Part shown: in pieces, positions 28,722 to 40,728 of the stretch
How positions within the stretch are numbered: the stretch's first letter is position 1
Layout: each line of letters begins with the position of its first letter
Origin: Cucumis sativus
Taxonomy: Eukaryota; Streptophyta; Magnoliopsida; Cucurbitales; Cucurbitaceae
Assembly (NCBI RefSeq): GCF_000004075.3
Contig: NC_026655.2
Location: forward strand, 15,857,489 to 15,921,488
DNA: 64,000 nt
Reading direction: 5' to 3'
Position numbers and translations under genes: made by a program
The notes under the pieces: model-generated
Told to the model about the DNA's origin: nothing
Seen by the model: the letters and a program-made list of their open reading frames with translations, nothing else
Database searches by the model: none

Positions 28722-31700
28722 TGCTCAAAGCTGCTGTTAATATGCTGAATAGAAAGTGGAGAGGATAAACTATAAAGAAGATTTTAGCTTTGAGAGACTA
28801 AGCCTAAACATCACCGGCCGTTCATATAACACAAAGACAGACCAATAAACAAACAGTACACGTTTTTTCATATTTTGCTTTTAACGAAAACAACCCTATT
28901 ATTTTTAACCGTGGATTATTACCGTCTATGTTATTAAAATATGTAAATTGTAATCAACTCTTCCTTATCATATTTTGTGTTTGAGTATAAATTATAGTCT
29001 TCCTAAATGTTGATTATTTTAGATCGTATACATATATTTTTTAAAAACATAGTTTAGACTATATATATTCTACCAATTATAGAAACTAATTTATTACCAT
29101 GTAAATATAACCTATTTTATAGAAATTAATATTTAATTTTATTATTCATTTAACTAGTTTTCAAATAAGATTTTATAGAATTTTCTCACTTTATAATTTG
29201 AAAATGTTATTAGACTAAATTAAGAATCTATACACATACAGCTTGAATAGATATACATAATTAATTATATATGTATATGTATGTATAGTTCATGTGGTAT
29301 TGTATGTACTTCAATGTTTAAGAAGTTAGAATATGATTGTCCCGTGTTATAGTAAACAATAGTAGTCTAGTATACGTAGATAAGAGGAGAGTCGTTTCAC
29401 ATATTTTAAATCACCAAATAAAATAACTCTAAAGTGACATTAGTTTATATTAAGATTTATAACATTTGTCGTGTTAAATGATGACAGTTCTATTTTACGT
29501 TCAGTGTGTTTTTGCTTGTGGTAAGGTCTTAAAGGGGCGAACACCTCAAACATCCTTACTCCTTACTATGATTAGCACCAATAAGCTGTAATGGGTTGAA
29601 TTATTTGATTGATTTCATACATTATGTATGAAATAAAATCAATGTGTAAAGATATTTATATATATATATATAAACTTATTTTATGTTTAAAGTGTAAATT
29701 TGTTTACGAGATATAATTTTCAAATTGAAAATTTAGATGTCAAATGAAACAAAAGAAAATGGTCAAAGTGACTTAGTTTGATTTTATTAGAAGCAATTAA
29801 ACATGTCTACTAATTTTTAATGAAAGGTTTAATAGAGTTCTAAATATTTTAATTTATTTTATTGTTTTTAAAAATGTTTGTGAGACAAATCTGGTGAAGT
29901 ATAATATTGAAAACTAAATATTAACTAAAAATTATACTTGATTTTAGGAGAATCTAAAAGCACTTATGATCTTACCTGAAGTAGATTTGCAATTAGCATA
30001 TTTCAAAGCCTTTCACTTTCCGTTTGTTGTTGATGGGTACATTGAAAGAGGTTATATAATAAGTCAAGAACCTATCAAGTATTACCCAATAAATATTTTT
30101 AGAGAGAAATTAATTATGAATAAAGTTACACTAACCTATTATATACAAAATTATAAGTTTACAAGCCTCTTAACAAAATTTCAAATTTGAGAAACCTATT
30201 TGATAAACAATACAATCATGAAAATTTAAATATTAAAACCTGTAATTGAATTCAATATAATTTTATTTAGTAGAAGAACATTATTTAATAGAACATGCTA
30301 AGGGATGCACTCAACTACTTATGACACGATTTATACCCAATTCAAACAATTAAGACATACTGGGGATCAAAAGATTAAAAATTTAAAAGTATTGGAGGAG
30401 TGATGAAAGTGAGTTGAAAATGAGATTTGATCCAAATTTAGGAGGAAGATAATGGTATGGTTTTTCTGGAAAGGTAAGATAATGCAATGTTATGTCAAAT
30501 CCTAATCACAAAATAGGGGAATGAGACTTCTCAAATTGAAAACCAATAAATGAAATCAAGTTTTGAATTGACCCAATACTTACTAGAGACAGGATATGTT
30601 CATCATCTGCTGCCTTCCAACTAAACCTTCATCCTTCCATTGATTTCATTGGATAGAAAAGTGACGGATACATCATTTATATTTATCAACTTTTAAGTTT
30701 TAATTTTTCATAACTATATTTCTCTTAATTTGGTTTGGAAAATATGTCAAAATTTATGTTTGAGAATTGTCAATATATAAATAGTTATAGGAAGTGTGAT
30801 TAAGATTACTGATAGATTATAAATTTAATTAATACAAATATTAATTGAGAGGTTAAATTATAGAAAAGGGTAGTCTCACTTGAATTGACTACTCTACCCC
30901 ACACCACAGAAGAAGCACATTGGGCAACTTGGTCTTTTCATATACATGAAGCCAAACCAGTTTAGCCTTTCCCTACATTACCTTCATTCACCAACTTTGA
31001 AAAAGCTATGGGATTTGGAGTTGAAGGGTTAAAAGAAAGAAAAAAGAGCAGAGGTAGAGATGGAAAGAGAGAGAGAGAGAGAAAGTAGGGGTGTTTTAGT
31101 CATTTCATGTAAATTGACCTGCTAAAATAATGAAAAAACAAAAGCAACTTCCCCTTCTTTCAGATTCATGAATATGCAGAACAGAAAAAGATGAAAAATG
31201 AAAAGAAAGAAAAACCACAAATCAAATAAGGCAGCCGGTCCGGTCCAGTCCACCAAACACAAACACAAACACGAACTACAGCAAGAAAAGGAGAGAGCCC
31301 TATAGAATAAGGTACTTTCACACCAAAACAGAAAAGAAAAACCTAATATAATCTCCTCCCATTTGGGAAAAGGAAAGAAAAAAGAAAAAAAGGCAAAATT
31401 TTGCTGGATGAAGAAGAAGGCCTCAAATTTTACTACTCTTTCCCTTTTTGTATCTCTCTCTAGAAGTCTAGATTTCTTTCTCTCTCCTTACAGGAAACAA
31501 AAAAAAAAAAAAAAAAAAAGGAAGAAGAAACAGAGAAACTCCACACATCAACGACAAGGAAGAGTCTTTACCACTCAAAATTCTGTCTTGCTTTCTTTCT
31601 ATCTTTCTTTTCTTTCTTGCTGTGCTGTGGTTTGCTTTGTTTCTTTCTCTTTCATTCACATTCACAAAGCTTTTAATGGCCCAGCTGGACCAAAATTTAT

Positions 31701-32243
31701 GTTAGGAAGAAAAACCAAAAAAGAAAGTGAAGATGGAATGGATGGATAGATAGATGGATAGATAGATGTCTTTCTAATGTCCTCCAACCAAACCCACTTC
31801 ACAATCACTCACATACACACATACACAAACAAACCCTTCTTTTCTTAAAAATGGGTGTTCCCTCAATTGCCCTTCTGCAACCCCCAAAAAATCCCCCCAT
31901 CTTCATCACTGTCTCTGAAAAGAACAATTTTTTTCACCGAGTTATGTGGGCTTTTTTGGGTTTTAGTTGGCTTGGTCAGAGCTTCCACAGAGAAAACAGG
32001 AAACCAGGAACCTTCACCCCCTTTCTCTTCCTCAATTCCCATCAATTTCTCTTTTCTCTTTCTATTTCTCTTCTTTTTCTCTTTCTTCTTTGTCCTTGCC
32101 TCTTCTTCTTCTTCACCCACTTTCTCTATTTTCTTCCCTACTTCTTCATTACCCATCTTCCTTTCTCTCCTTCTTTCCCATTCATCTAACTTTTTGCCTC
32201 TTTTCCCTTCTGGGTTTTTGTTTTCTTTCCTTCCTTCTCATCT
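28722..32243. other. Gene-free spacer and pyrimidine-rich leader
   Basis: From 28722 to about 30900 the DNA is AT-rich with no supported gene. From about 31000 it turns purine- then pyrimidine-rich: a GA tract at 31064-31083, a run of about 21 A at 31499-31519, GATG/GATA units at 31738-31767, then a CT-rich stretch to 32243. This is likely the promoter and long 5'UTR of the DLNQ-repeat gene. Several open frames here (for example 31855-32247) are low-complexity Phe/Ser/Leu and not credible proteins. Confidence 0.45.
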
Positions 32244-33975
32244 ATGAAGAAGATGAAAGGAGTTGTCTCTCAATACCCTGTTTACGAGGATTCCAAGACT
32301 AGATTCAAGCATCAGAGTCTCCTCCAAGATTATCATGACTTGGAGAAGGTAAAATTTCTTTTTCAGTTTTCAAGGATTTGGGGTTTTCTTCGTTGTTTCT
32401 ATCAGATCTGGCTTCTTTTGATCACGTTTGTTTAGTTTCTTCAGATCTTCTCTTCTCCTAAATTGGGGTTTCTGATATTTGGGTTCTTTTGCTTAATAGA
32501 ATTTTTAGTTTCGAAGAGGGGAAAGATCGTTTGATTAGTTCTCGATCATGGAAACTTGAATTGTTCTTTTTGTTACGTTTTTGGGTTAAGATGATCGTTG
32601 GGTTAAGTTTTAACCCTCCCTTGGGTTGCTCAATCATAATTTGGGGATTCTTTGTTGTAATTTGAAATACCCATCTCTAGCCAAAAAGGAGTAAAGTTCA
32701 TATATTAAAGTGCTTTTCCATTTGTTTATTTTCTTGCTTCTGAAAGATCCATACCTCTTTTGAACTTATATGATCTCCTCTTGTGGTGTTATCGTTACGT
32801 AACATTCTTCCAAGCAACTTTGGTTCATTCTTAGCCTGTGCTTAATTACCAATTTAGATCATCTTTCTGAGTCATATGTTTTTCTCTTCTACTCTCTTAA
32901 TTCATGTTCTTAAGCAACTTATCTTATTTGTATGGACTTCTGTTTTGTTTCTGCTTCACCTAAGTTTAAGACTTTAAAGGTCCATAGGAATTTTGATTCT
33001 GGTTAATGAAATTTGTCACTCCAAGTTCTGAGTTTGTGACATGAAGATCAGTTTAGGAGTAAGGAAAGCTATGGATGAAAAAACAATTGAAAGTTTGTTT
33101 TCCTTCCAGGAAACAGGGACTGTCAAGAGGAAATTACAAATGATGAAGCAAAAGAAGATGACCCTAATGGCAGAAGTCAGGTATAATCTTCATATTATTA
33201 CTTTCTATTTGTATTGATCTTCACAAGGAGTAAGTGAATTGTTTAGAACTAACTAAGAATCTATGTTTATATTGAAGATTCTTAAGGAAGAGATATGAAT
33301 ACTTAATGAAGAACCAACCATCAACAAAAGACCATTATTCAAATGTAGAGACAGTGCAGCAGAAGCAATGGAAAAATCAAGTGGCTAACAATAATAAGAA
33401 GGGGAAGAATGGTGGTAGAAGAAGAACTGCTTTGAAACCACTTCCGACTATCTCAGATATAAACCAAAAGGAAAGAATCGATATGCCTCTGCAGAATTCT
33501 ACTCCAATTCCTGTTCTTGACTTAAACCAGAAGGCAAAGACTTCTTCTAGGAAGAAAGCCAGTCAACATAACTCGACCCCGGTTTTCGACTTGAACCAGA
33601 AGGAAAGAATGTGCAGTGGGAGAGATGCTAGCGAGAGAAACATCACTCCATTTTTTGACTTGAACCAAATTTCGGTAACTGATAGGAACTTATGATAGCT
33701 AAACTCTACAAATTTAATTTTTCACTACAATCTTGACCACCCCCTTCTTCCTAACAATCTCTATATTTATTTTGGTTCAGATAGAGGAAGAGGAATTGCA
33801 GACCCATTACGAGCCGCTGAGAGTTGATGAGCTGAAGAAAAGCCTTCTTCGAGGAGGGAACGATGAGCAGCAAAACGATATCAAGATTTCTGCATGCAGG
33901 AGTATTGGAGATGGTCCAAGTCGAGCTGGTAAAAGAAAAATTTCATGGCAAGATCAGGTAGCTTTAAGGGTTTGA
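32244..33975 (+). CDS. Plant protein of unknown function with repeated DLNQ motifs
   Basis: Four exons (32244-32348, 33110-33180, 33278-33674, 33781-33975) encode 255 residues. The N-terminal about 80 residues are charged and helical (DYHDLEKETGTVKRKLQMMK, then AEVRFLRKRYEYLM), suggesting a short coiled coil. The middle is basic and disordered, with four related units: TISDINQKER, PVLDLNQKAK, PVFDLNQKER and PFFDLNQIS. DLN cores resemble the DLN type of EAR repression motif, although the usual +3 proline is absent. The C-terminus is KRKISWQDQVALRV. A nuclear role, perhaps in transcriptional repression, is only inferred. I recall similar uncharacterised plant proteins but no function. Its exons 2-4 are duplicated at 37530-38392. 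Confidence 0.75.
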
Positions 33976-34633
33976 GCTCATTGTAATCTCTAGTGTCACT
34001 TAGAACAATACCATATGGGTGATGGGGTTGAGGCATTTCCTTTGCCTGAAAGCCACCAAGGTTGATTGTAATTCCTTCTCTGATTCTGTATTTTTCTATG
34101 TAAAGGGAAAGTAAAGTAGTTTTTGTACATGATAATACATTTAAAAAGAATGATGATGAGATATGGAAAAGAATCAAAATGGCAATCCTTCAATCTTTTG
34201 TCTACTTTTGGCTTGTAAGTTATCAGATGAGTAGATGGTACATCTTTAACTGTAACAATAGCTGAAAAAGGAAATTGGATTTGTTCTTAAAAAGCTGTGC
34301 TAATTCTTTCTGCAAACCAAATTGTCATTTTATAAGAAGAAAAGATAGAAAAGATAATACGTTGAATCCATATGCTAACGGCCTTTTTAGGATTTTAATA
34401 TCTATGAGTTCTTTTAACACAAATACTGTAGGATCAAGACTGTATATTAGTTAGTTTGAACTCTTATGATATTAAAAAAAAACACAAATTACGTTCAGAT
34501 CAACCAAAGAAAACGTGAAAACTTTCACAACTGCAACATAGTATATGAAAACTAAAAGTTGGATTTGGATCTATGTAACAAAAATGTTAATGATAATGAG
34601 AATCTCAATTAATAGTAGGAGAAACATAAAAGT
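33003..34633 (+). repeat. Segmental duplication, unit A
   Basis: From TTAATGAAATTTGTCA at 33003 to AGGAGAAACATAAAAGT ending at 34633, this stretch matches 37423-38974 almost base for base, covering exons 2-4 of the DLNQ gene and about 650 bp of 3' flank. Unit A keeps about 100 bp near 34435-34540 that unit B lacks. Confidence 0.9.
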
Positions 34634-35860
34634 AGCAGAAAAAAGAAACAAGTCTAATAAAGTTCATGTAAAGTTATAAGTTGGAGCAGCTGTGGTCCAT
34701 ATCACTTTTAGAGTCAGTCAAGGATAGTGTGCAAAATCCAATATGGCATTAATTTAATTTTTTCCACCAAGAGTTTAGGGAGCCATATAATCCTCCATTG
34801 ATCACAAAATTACACATACCTAAACACAAAGTCAAGCATATTAAGAGTATCCAAGATTAGAACAAATTATCTTCATTCTTATTGGAAGAAAAAGAGTGCC
34901 TAATGATCAATAATTAGTAATGCTATGAAATCTATATAAAAAAAATTGGGAAAAAACAAATAATACAGTGCAATTTTGTGTACAACACACACTTAACCTT
35001 CAATCTTTTGTAAATTTTGACTTATTCAAAATCATGCTAAATGTTAAAATTGGTGAAAATATATACAAATTATAGCAAATTTAAAATCATATCACTGATA
35101 CACATTGGTAAATACTTTATTGTTAAGAGAATTTAATATATTTTTGCTAATATTTTGGTTCATTTTACTATATTTGAAAATGTCTCAATTTTTATTCGAT
35201 TAAAAACTAATTTAAAGTTTTTAAAAAATGGGTTAATATTCAAAAATATATTTCCATATATGATTGTATATTTTTCTATATATGAGTTGTATAGTTTAAA
35301 TTTTGATATGTATTTTAGTTCAATATTAGGTTGTAGGGCAAAATGCATTTTTGGTTTTTGAGATTTGGTGTTATTGTCTATTTGGTCTACGAAGTTTCAA
35401 TAAAGGTGACACTTTTGAGTTCTCAAGGTTTGAAAAATAGTTCTAAATGGTCTTTATGTTAAAGTTGACTAACGAAAAAATGACGTGACACTCAAAGAAA
35501 GCAATTGTTATAATAATTTTATATTTATTTGTGTTGCTTTATTTTATTTTCCTTTGTCTTTCTTCTCCAGCTTCCCGTCCCACAGGTTTCTTTTCCTCCA
35601 TGTAGATAGATTTTCGATTAGTACCATTTTTGTTATATGTTTAGTTCTTTATTCTCTCAAAATTTGAAATTTGCAAAGACCACTTACTCCCCGGCTATTT
35701 TTGGTATTTTATTATGTATTAATACTTTGTGCAAATATTTCAAAGATAGACTGAAGTTTTGCCAAAAAAAAAAAATTATGAGATTTAATTGTTTGTTATT
35801 TATTCCTATATTTCTTTAGGTTTACAAACTACTAACTCGTTCAATGAACAAACTCCAAAC
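34634..35860. other. Spacer between duplication unit A and the copia remnant
   Basis: AT-rich, no gene. A stretch near 35335-35475 (GGGCAAAATGCATTTTTGG onward) has the look of a common plant dispersed repeat, but no ends could be defined. Confidence 0.35.
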
Positions 35861-36990
35861 AAGAGTGGTAGCAAATTTAAGTATTAGAATTTGAGCTATG
35901 ATATAGGAGATCAATTAGGACATAGAATTAAATTTGCTATCATGTCTAGTGGTTCGAGATAAATTTAATTATATGTCATTAGCAGCTACAATGGAAGGGC
36001 ATGTTGCTTTTGCTAGAGGTTTCATGCTTGAACGTGTTCTATTTATACCCACGTTACATCGTATTTTGATATATGTGTCTCAACTAATTGAAGATGCTAC
36101 TTGTTTTACCTGGTTTGCACCTTCTTTACTGCTACAACCTTACATTCTGGAAATTTGATTGGCACCGGTCCACAAAAAAATGGACTCTATCGTTCTCGAG
36201 GAAGTTCTACAGTAGACTTTGGTGAAAGTTCCAGAATTATTAGAATTTGACTATGACATAGGAGATTGGGACACCCATCAGACAGAGTAGCAAATTTAAT
36301 TACTGTCACTCATCTTAGTTGAATAAAAAAAAATTGGACAAAGCATGAGTCACTTGTCCTCCGACTGAAAGAAGTCGTGATAATTACTGTTAGTGACAGT
36401 AAAGCTAGCCGTATCTTTGAACTTATTGATTGTGATTTGTGGGAGCCATGTAACCAAACGGTCCAAACCCCATCTTCATATGGTGATCATTGTTTTTTAT
36501 TACATTAGTCGATGATTTTTCAAGAGTTGTTTAACTGTACAAGATAAAACAGAAGTTTATATAGTTTTTCTTTCATTCTTTGCCATGATTGGATGTCAAT
36601 TTGAAACCGCCCTTAAATTAGTGAGAAGTGAAAAGGGCTTTGGAAAATAAACCAACTTAGGTCAATGGAAGTCTTACCTCCGAGCAAGGAAGAAATTTCT
36701 TGTTAATTTTTAACAACCACAAGGTTGAGAATGTGTTGATTATAATGAAACTTTTGCCCTAATGGCCAAAATGGTAATTGGTCGAACATTTTTACCAGTC
36801 ATAGCTGCAACCACAAGGTTAGATACGTGGTGTGTTGCCTCGTAACATCTTTATATAGATCTTTATATAGTTTACGTGAAGCTCCGAGGGGTTGGTTTTC
36901 TAGGTTGGCTACTTCACCAAATGATTTTCTTCACCTAGTTGGACATTTCTGATCCTCATGCTCCAACTTGGCCAGGATATTCAGAAATGT
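35861..36990 (+). mobile_element. Degenerate Ty1/copia retrotransposon fragment
   Basis: Translating the plus strand with many frame changes shows copia polyprotein pieces in order: ARGFMLERVLFIPTLHR and VSQLIEDATCF (after the protease, before integrase), RLGHPSDRVANLI (GAG-pre-integrase), KASRIFELIDCDLW (integrase core start), YNETFALMAKM and SLYSLREAPRGWFS (reverse transcriptase). Stops and shifts are frequent and the middle of integrase is missing. No LTRs are visible. It lies between the two duplication units in the same orientation. It differs from the copia element at 40729-44654. Confidence 0.8.
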
Positions 36991-37422
36991 ATTTTCTTAT
37001 ATAATATGATATATAATTTGTATATTTTTCTATTTATTTATTTTGATAGGTACATACTTTACTTCAATATGGGGTTGCCTATATATTCACCTCATCCAAA
37101 ATAAAAACCTAAGGGAAATACCTTTCCTTGACCGTTAATTAAATTGGAGAATTCAATCTCTTATATATATATTATACATTTAAAAATAAAAGAGCTAAAT
37201 TATTACAACCAAAGAGACATGAACTGAATTGTTGTTTTTCGGATAAAAAATATACCTTTTAACTTAAACCCTAACACAGTAAGAAAATTGAACTCTATTA
37301 TTGTTCAACAGCTCTAGGAAAACAAATCAAGACTGCAAATCCATGAAAAAATAACTCATGGGTTTGGTTCATTTACAATTAGTAACCTACCAAACTCCTT
37401 CATGGAGCATTGGTCAGTCATA

Positions 37423-38974
37423 TTAATGAAATTTGTCAATCCAAGTTCTGAGTTTGTGACATTAAGATCAGTTTAGGAGTAACAAAAGCTATGGATGAAA
37501 AAACAATTGAAAGTTTTTTTTCCTTCCAGGAAACAGGAACTGTCAAGAGGAAATTACAAATGATGAAGCAAAAGAAGATGAGCCTAATAGCAGAAGTCAG
37601 GTATAATCTTCATATTATTACTTTTTATTTTTGTTGATCTTCACAAGGAGTAAGTGAATTGTTTAGAACTAAATAAGAGTCTATGTTTATGTTGAAGATT
37701 CTTAAGGAAGAGATGTGAGTACTTAATGAAGAACCAACCATCAACAAAAGAGACCATTATTCAAATGGAGAGACAGTGCAGCAGAAGCAATTGAAAAATC
37801 AAGTGGCTAACAATAATAAGGAGAAGAATGGTGGTAGAAGAAGAACTGCTTTGAAACCGATCCCGACCATCTCAGATATAAACCAAAAGGAAAGAATCGA
37901 TATGCCTCTGCAGAATTCTACTCCAATTCCTGTTCTTGACTTAAACCAGAAGGCAAAGACTTCTTCTAGGAAGAAAGCCAGTCAACATAACTCGACCCCG
38001 GTTTTCGACTTGAACCAGAAGGAAAGAATGTGCAGTGGGAGAGATGCTAGCGAGAGAAACATCACTCCATTTTTTGACTTGAACCAAATTTCGGTAACTG
38101 ATAGGAACTTATGATAGCTAAACTCTACAAATGTAATTTTTCACTACAATCTTGACCACCCCCCTTCCTAACAATCTCTATATTTATTTTGGTTCAGATA
38201 GAGGAAGAGGAATTGCAGACCCATTACGAGCCGCTGAGAGTTGATGAGCTGAAGAAAAGCCTTCTTCGAGGAGGGAACGATGAGCAGCAAAACGATATCA
38301 AGATTTCTGCATGCAGGAGTATTGGAGATGGTCCAAGTCGAGCTGGTAAAAGAAAAATTTCATGGCAAGATCAGGTAGCTTTAAGGGTTTGAGCTCATTG
38401 TAATCTCTAGTGTCACTTGGAACAATACCATATGGGTGATGGGGTTGAGGCATTTCCTTTGCCTGAAAGCCACCAAGGTTGATTGTAGTAATTCCTTCTC
38501 TGATTCTGTATTTTTCTATGTAAAGGGAAAGTAAAGTAGTTTTTGTACATGCTAATACATTTAAAAAGAATGATGATGAGATATGGAGAAGAATCAAAAT
38601 GGCAATTATTCAATCTTTTGTCTACTTTTGGCTTGTAAGTTATCCGAATCCTTCAATCCTTCACAACTTTTTCTCTACTCTAGATGGTACATCTTTAACT
38701 GTAACAATAGCTGAAAAAGGAAATTGGATTTGTTCTTAAAAAGCTGTACTGCTAATTCTTTCTGCAAACCAAATTGTCATTTTATAAGAAGAAAAGATAG
38801 AAAAGAATACTAAGTTGAATCCATATGCTAACGGCCTTTTTAGGATTTAATATCTATGAATTCTTTTAACACAAAGGATCAAGAAATGAAAACTAAAAGT
38901 TGGATTTGGATCTATGTAACAAAAATGTTAATGATAATGAGAATCTCAATTGATAGTAGGAGAAATATAAAAGT
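37423..38974 (+). repeat. Segmental duplication, unit B
   Basis: Direct repeat of 33003-34633, offset by 4420 bp. It has a few percent scattered differences, a deletion of about 100 bp near 38875 and an insertion of roughly 20-35 bp near 38645-38680. The unit begins inside the first intron of the parental gene, so exon 1 was not copied. Confidence 0.9.
37530..38392 (+). pseudogene. 5'-truncated, frameshifted copy of the DLNQ-repeat gene
   Basis: Counterparts of exons 2 (37530-37600), 3 (37698-38093) and 4 (38198-38392) keep their splice sites and the same C-terminus. Exon 1 is absent: no equivalent of the 35-residue start lies upstream. In exon 3 the copy has AAAAGAGACC where the parent has AAAAGACC, a 2-nt gain that shifts the frame and brings a TGA at 37792-37794. 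Downstream codons remain well conserved, so the duplication is young. A product could arise only from a new internal start. Read directly by comparing both copies. Confidence 0.8.
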
Positions 38975-39046
38975 TTATGAATTACAGGAAGAAACTTTAT
39001 GATTATCTAGTTACTAAAATGAACGATATTGCTCCCAATTTGGCAT

Positions 39047-39256
39047 TTAAAATATATTAGTAAAAGGGTTATGGCAGATATCTTGAATACCATTGCAGTA
39101 ACATCTTTCGCAACAGGATATCCCTCGTTTTTTGCATCCACATAGTGGAGAATCGCATAGAGTTTGAACGCATTGGCAGCAATACATTTCTTCTTGAAGC
39201 TCCGGGGGGCCTTGATCTTCTACCTGTGGATTTGACTGTTGCTGTTGTTGCTCCAT
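39047..39256 (-). CDS. Small CXC-like cysteine-rich ORF
   Basis: A 69-residue minus-strand frame begins MEQQQQQSNPQVEDQGPPEL and continues into CCQCVQTLCDSPLCGCKKR and GISCCERCYCNGIQDICHNP. From the second Cys the spacing is C-x-C-x4-C-x4-C-x-C-x6-C-x3-C-x-C-x6-C, matching the Tesmin/TSO1 CXC module except for a longer last gap. CXC domains bind DNA with zinc in CPP transcription factors and occur in some transposon proteins. This ORF has only one module and no partner, so it may be a lone exon, an element fragment or a microprotein. Expression is unknown. The overlapping frame at 39069-39281 is probably a shadow. Confidence 0.45.
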   Translation of the reverse strand: MEQQQQQSNPQVEDQGPPELQEEMYCCQCVQTLCDSPLCGCKKRGISCCERCYCNGIQDICHNPFTNIF

Positions 39257-39355
39257 TTCTTGAAGGATTAACTACCAACACTTTTGAATATAGTTAGTAG
39301 TTTTGAAAGTATTTAATAAACATGGTTCATTTTTTAAACTATTTTTAAAAAAAAA

Positions 39356-39384
39356 GGGGGGGGGGGGGGGGGGGGGGGGGGGGG
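39356..39384. repeat. Homopolymer of 29 G
   Basis: Nine A (39347-39355) run directly into 29 consecutive G. Such a G run is rare in plant DNA. It could be a real slippage tract or a sequencing/assembly artefact; the sequence alone cannot decide. Confidence 0.9.
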
Positions 39385-39696
39385 TGTGATTGTTCCAACA
39401 GCAGCTTGAAAGAAGAAGAGGGTAGTAAAAGTTGACTTCTCTCTACTAGGATATTCATTCAAAGGAAAAGAAAGTACAGAAAGATACAGGAACGATCACC
39501 ATCTTCTTCATTCTCCCTTTATCATAACATCATCCACAAATTCCCATATGAGCATGCATTTCAACTTGCTGTTATAGAGCAATATGTTCTGAAAACGCTC
39601 TATTCGACTGCAATGTAGCAGAAATGAACACAAAAAATGAGGTCAACAATTTATCAAGTTCACTGCACTTTTGCCCTTCGGAACTTATCTTGCACT

Positions 39697-40463
39697 TTAC
39701 TGCACTGTTGCAGCAGTTGATGGGAAAAACCTCATAAGAAAACTTGAGAGAGACCAGATACAGATTATCCCAAGACATTGAAGAACATTCAACAGTGTAC
39801 CGAGAGAGCTGTTTATTGCCAAGTTATTTGGAGTCATTTCAGCTCCTTTTATGGTAAATGAAAGTGTTGTCACCAGTTGAGCTGTTATGTTAAGTTGATG
39901 CAATCTATAAACCTGTTTAATAGGAACTCTTCAAATCAAACGCCATGACATCGATGATTGAGTAAAATATTATTAAGGGCATGTAAATGTAGTCGAGGGG
40001 AATGATAGACTAATATATGGCTTTTTCTCCATAGAATAACTAAATGAAGCAAGTACAACATGGATGGGCAAGACAACAAAAGATGTGGAGAGAGAATGAT
40101 CATAGATGAATATTCTTACTTGAAAGACAATTTGAATAACAGGCCATGAACATGATTTCTTGCATCGTGCATACTGTTCAAATGCAAATTGGACAACAAT
40201 CCCAACAAGGTAAGGTGCTAGTTTTGCAGATGCTGCAGGGCCGGTCCATGGCCACACTAATCCCATGGTGACCATTGGTATTATTAAACTGAGTGCTAAG
40301 GTAGCTACAGAAGAGATCCCCCGTCCAAATTGATTAGACAGGGTTTGATAACTGTTTTTCAAAGTGTCAGATTCAGCAGTTCTCCTTGAACGATCAATTA
40401 AAAAAAGAAACACAGCAACACCACAATAGAACAGTGCATCCGTGAAGAATAATACAAGGAAAT
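39697..40463 (-). CDS. 3' exons of a plant membrane protein of unknown function (5' part not found)
   Basis: Two minus-strand exons join cleanly: 40463-40120 (acceptor TTGCAG, donor CAA/GTAAGA) and 39912-39697 (acceptor AAACAG, stop TAA). Together they give 185 residues beginning with DFLVLFFTDALFYCGVAVFL, a membrane span, then SRRTAESDTLKNSYQTLSNQ, a second hydrophobic region, PAASAKLAPYLVGIVVQFAF, the basic stretch EQYARCKKSCSWP and a last span before RFFPSTAATVQ. I recall similar uncharacterised plant proteins but no function. The first exon here starts in mid-codon, so one or more 5' exons must lie upstream (above 40463). The inverted copia structure begins 266 bp away and no 5' exon was found between them or just beyond. 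The gene is either split by the insertion or broken. Confidence 0.6.
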
Positions 40464-40728
40464 CTGCAATCAGAAGATAATTCGTAGTTTACAATAGAGA
40501 ATTTTGAACGGAAACTAAAAGATTCCAGCAGAATCTAAGTCTCGAAAGTAAATATTTAACATGAGAGAACAAATTTCATATTTAACAGAATATGAAACTT
40601 ATGAGGAACTATTTCTGATCTAAGAGCTCCCTTATGCCTTCAATCGCCATTGTTGATAAGGGACATGTTGACACACAGTAAAGATTACTTAATATATATG
40701 AAAATATTAACGTGGTTAAGAGATAAAG

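Noticed and set aside
31855-32302. Overlapping 97-130-codon frames on both strands before the DLNQ gene
   Set aside because: They come from a CT-rich leader (Phe/Ser/Leu on plus, Lys/Glu on minus) and show no domain. The true gene starts at 32244.
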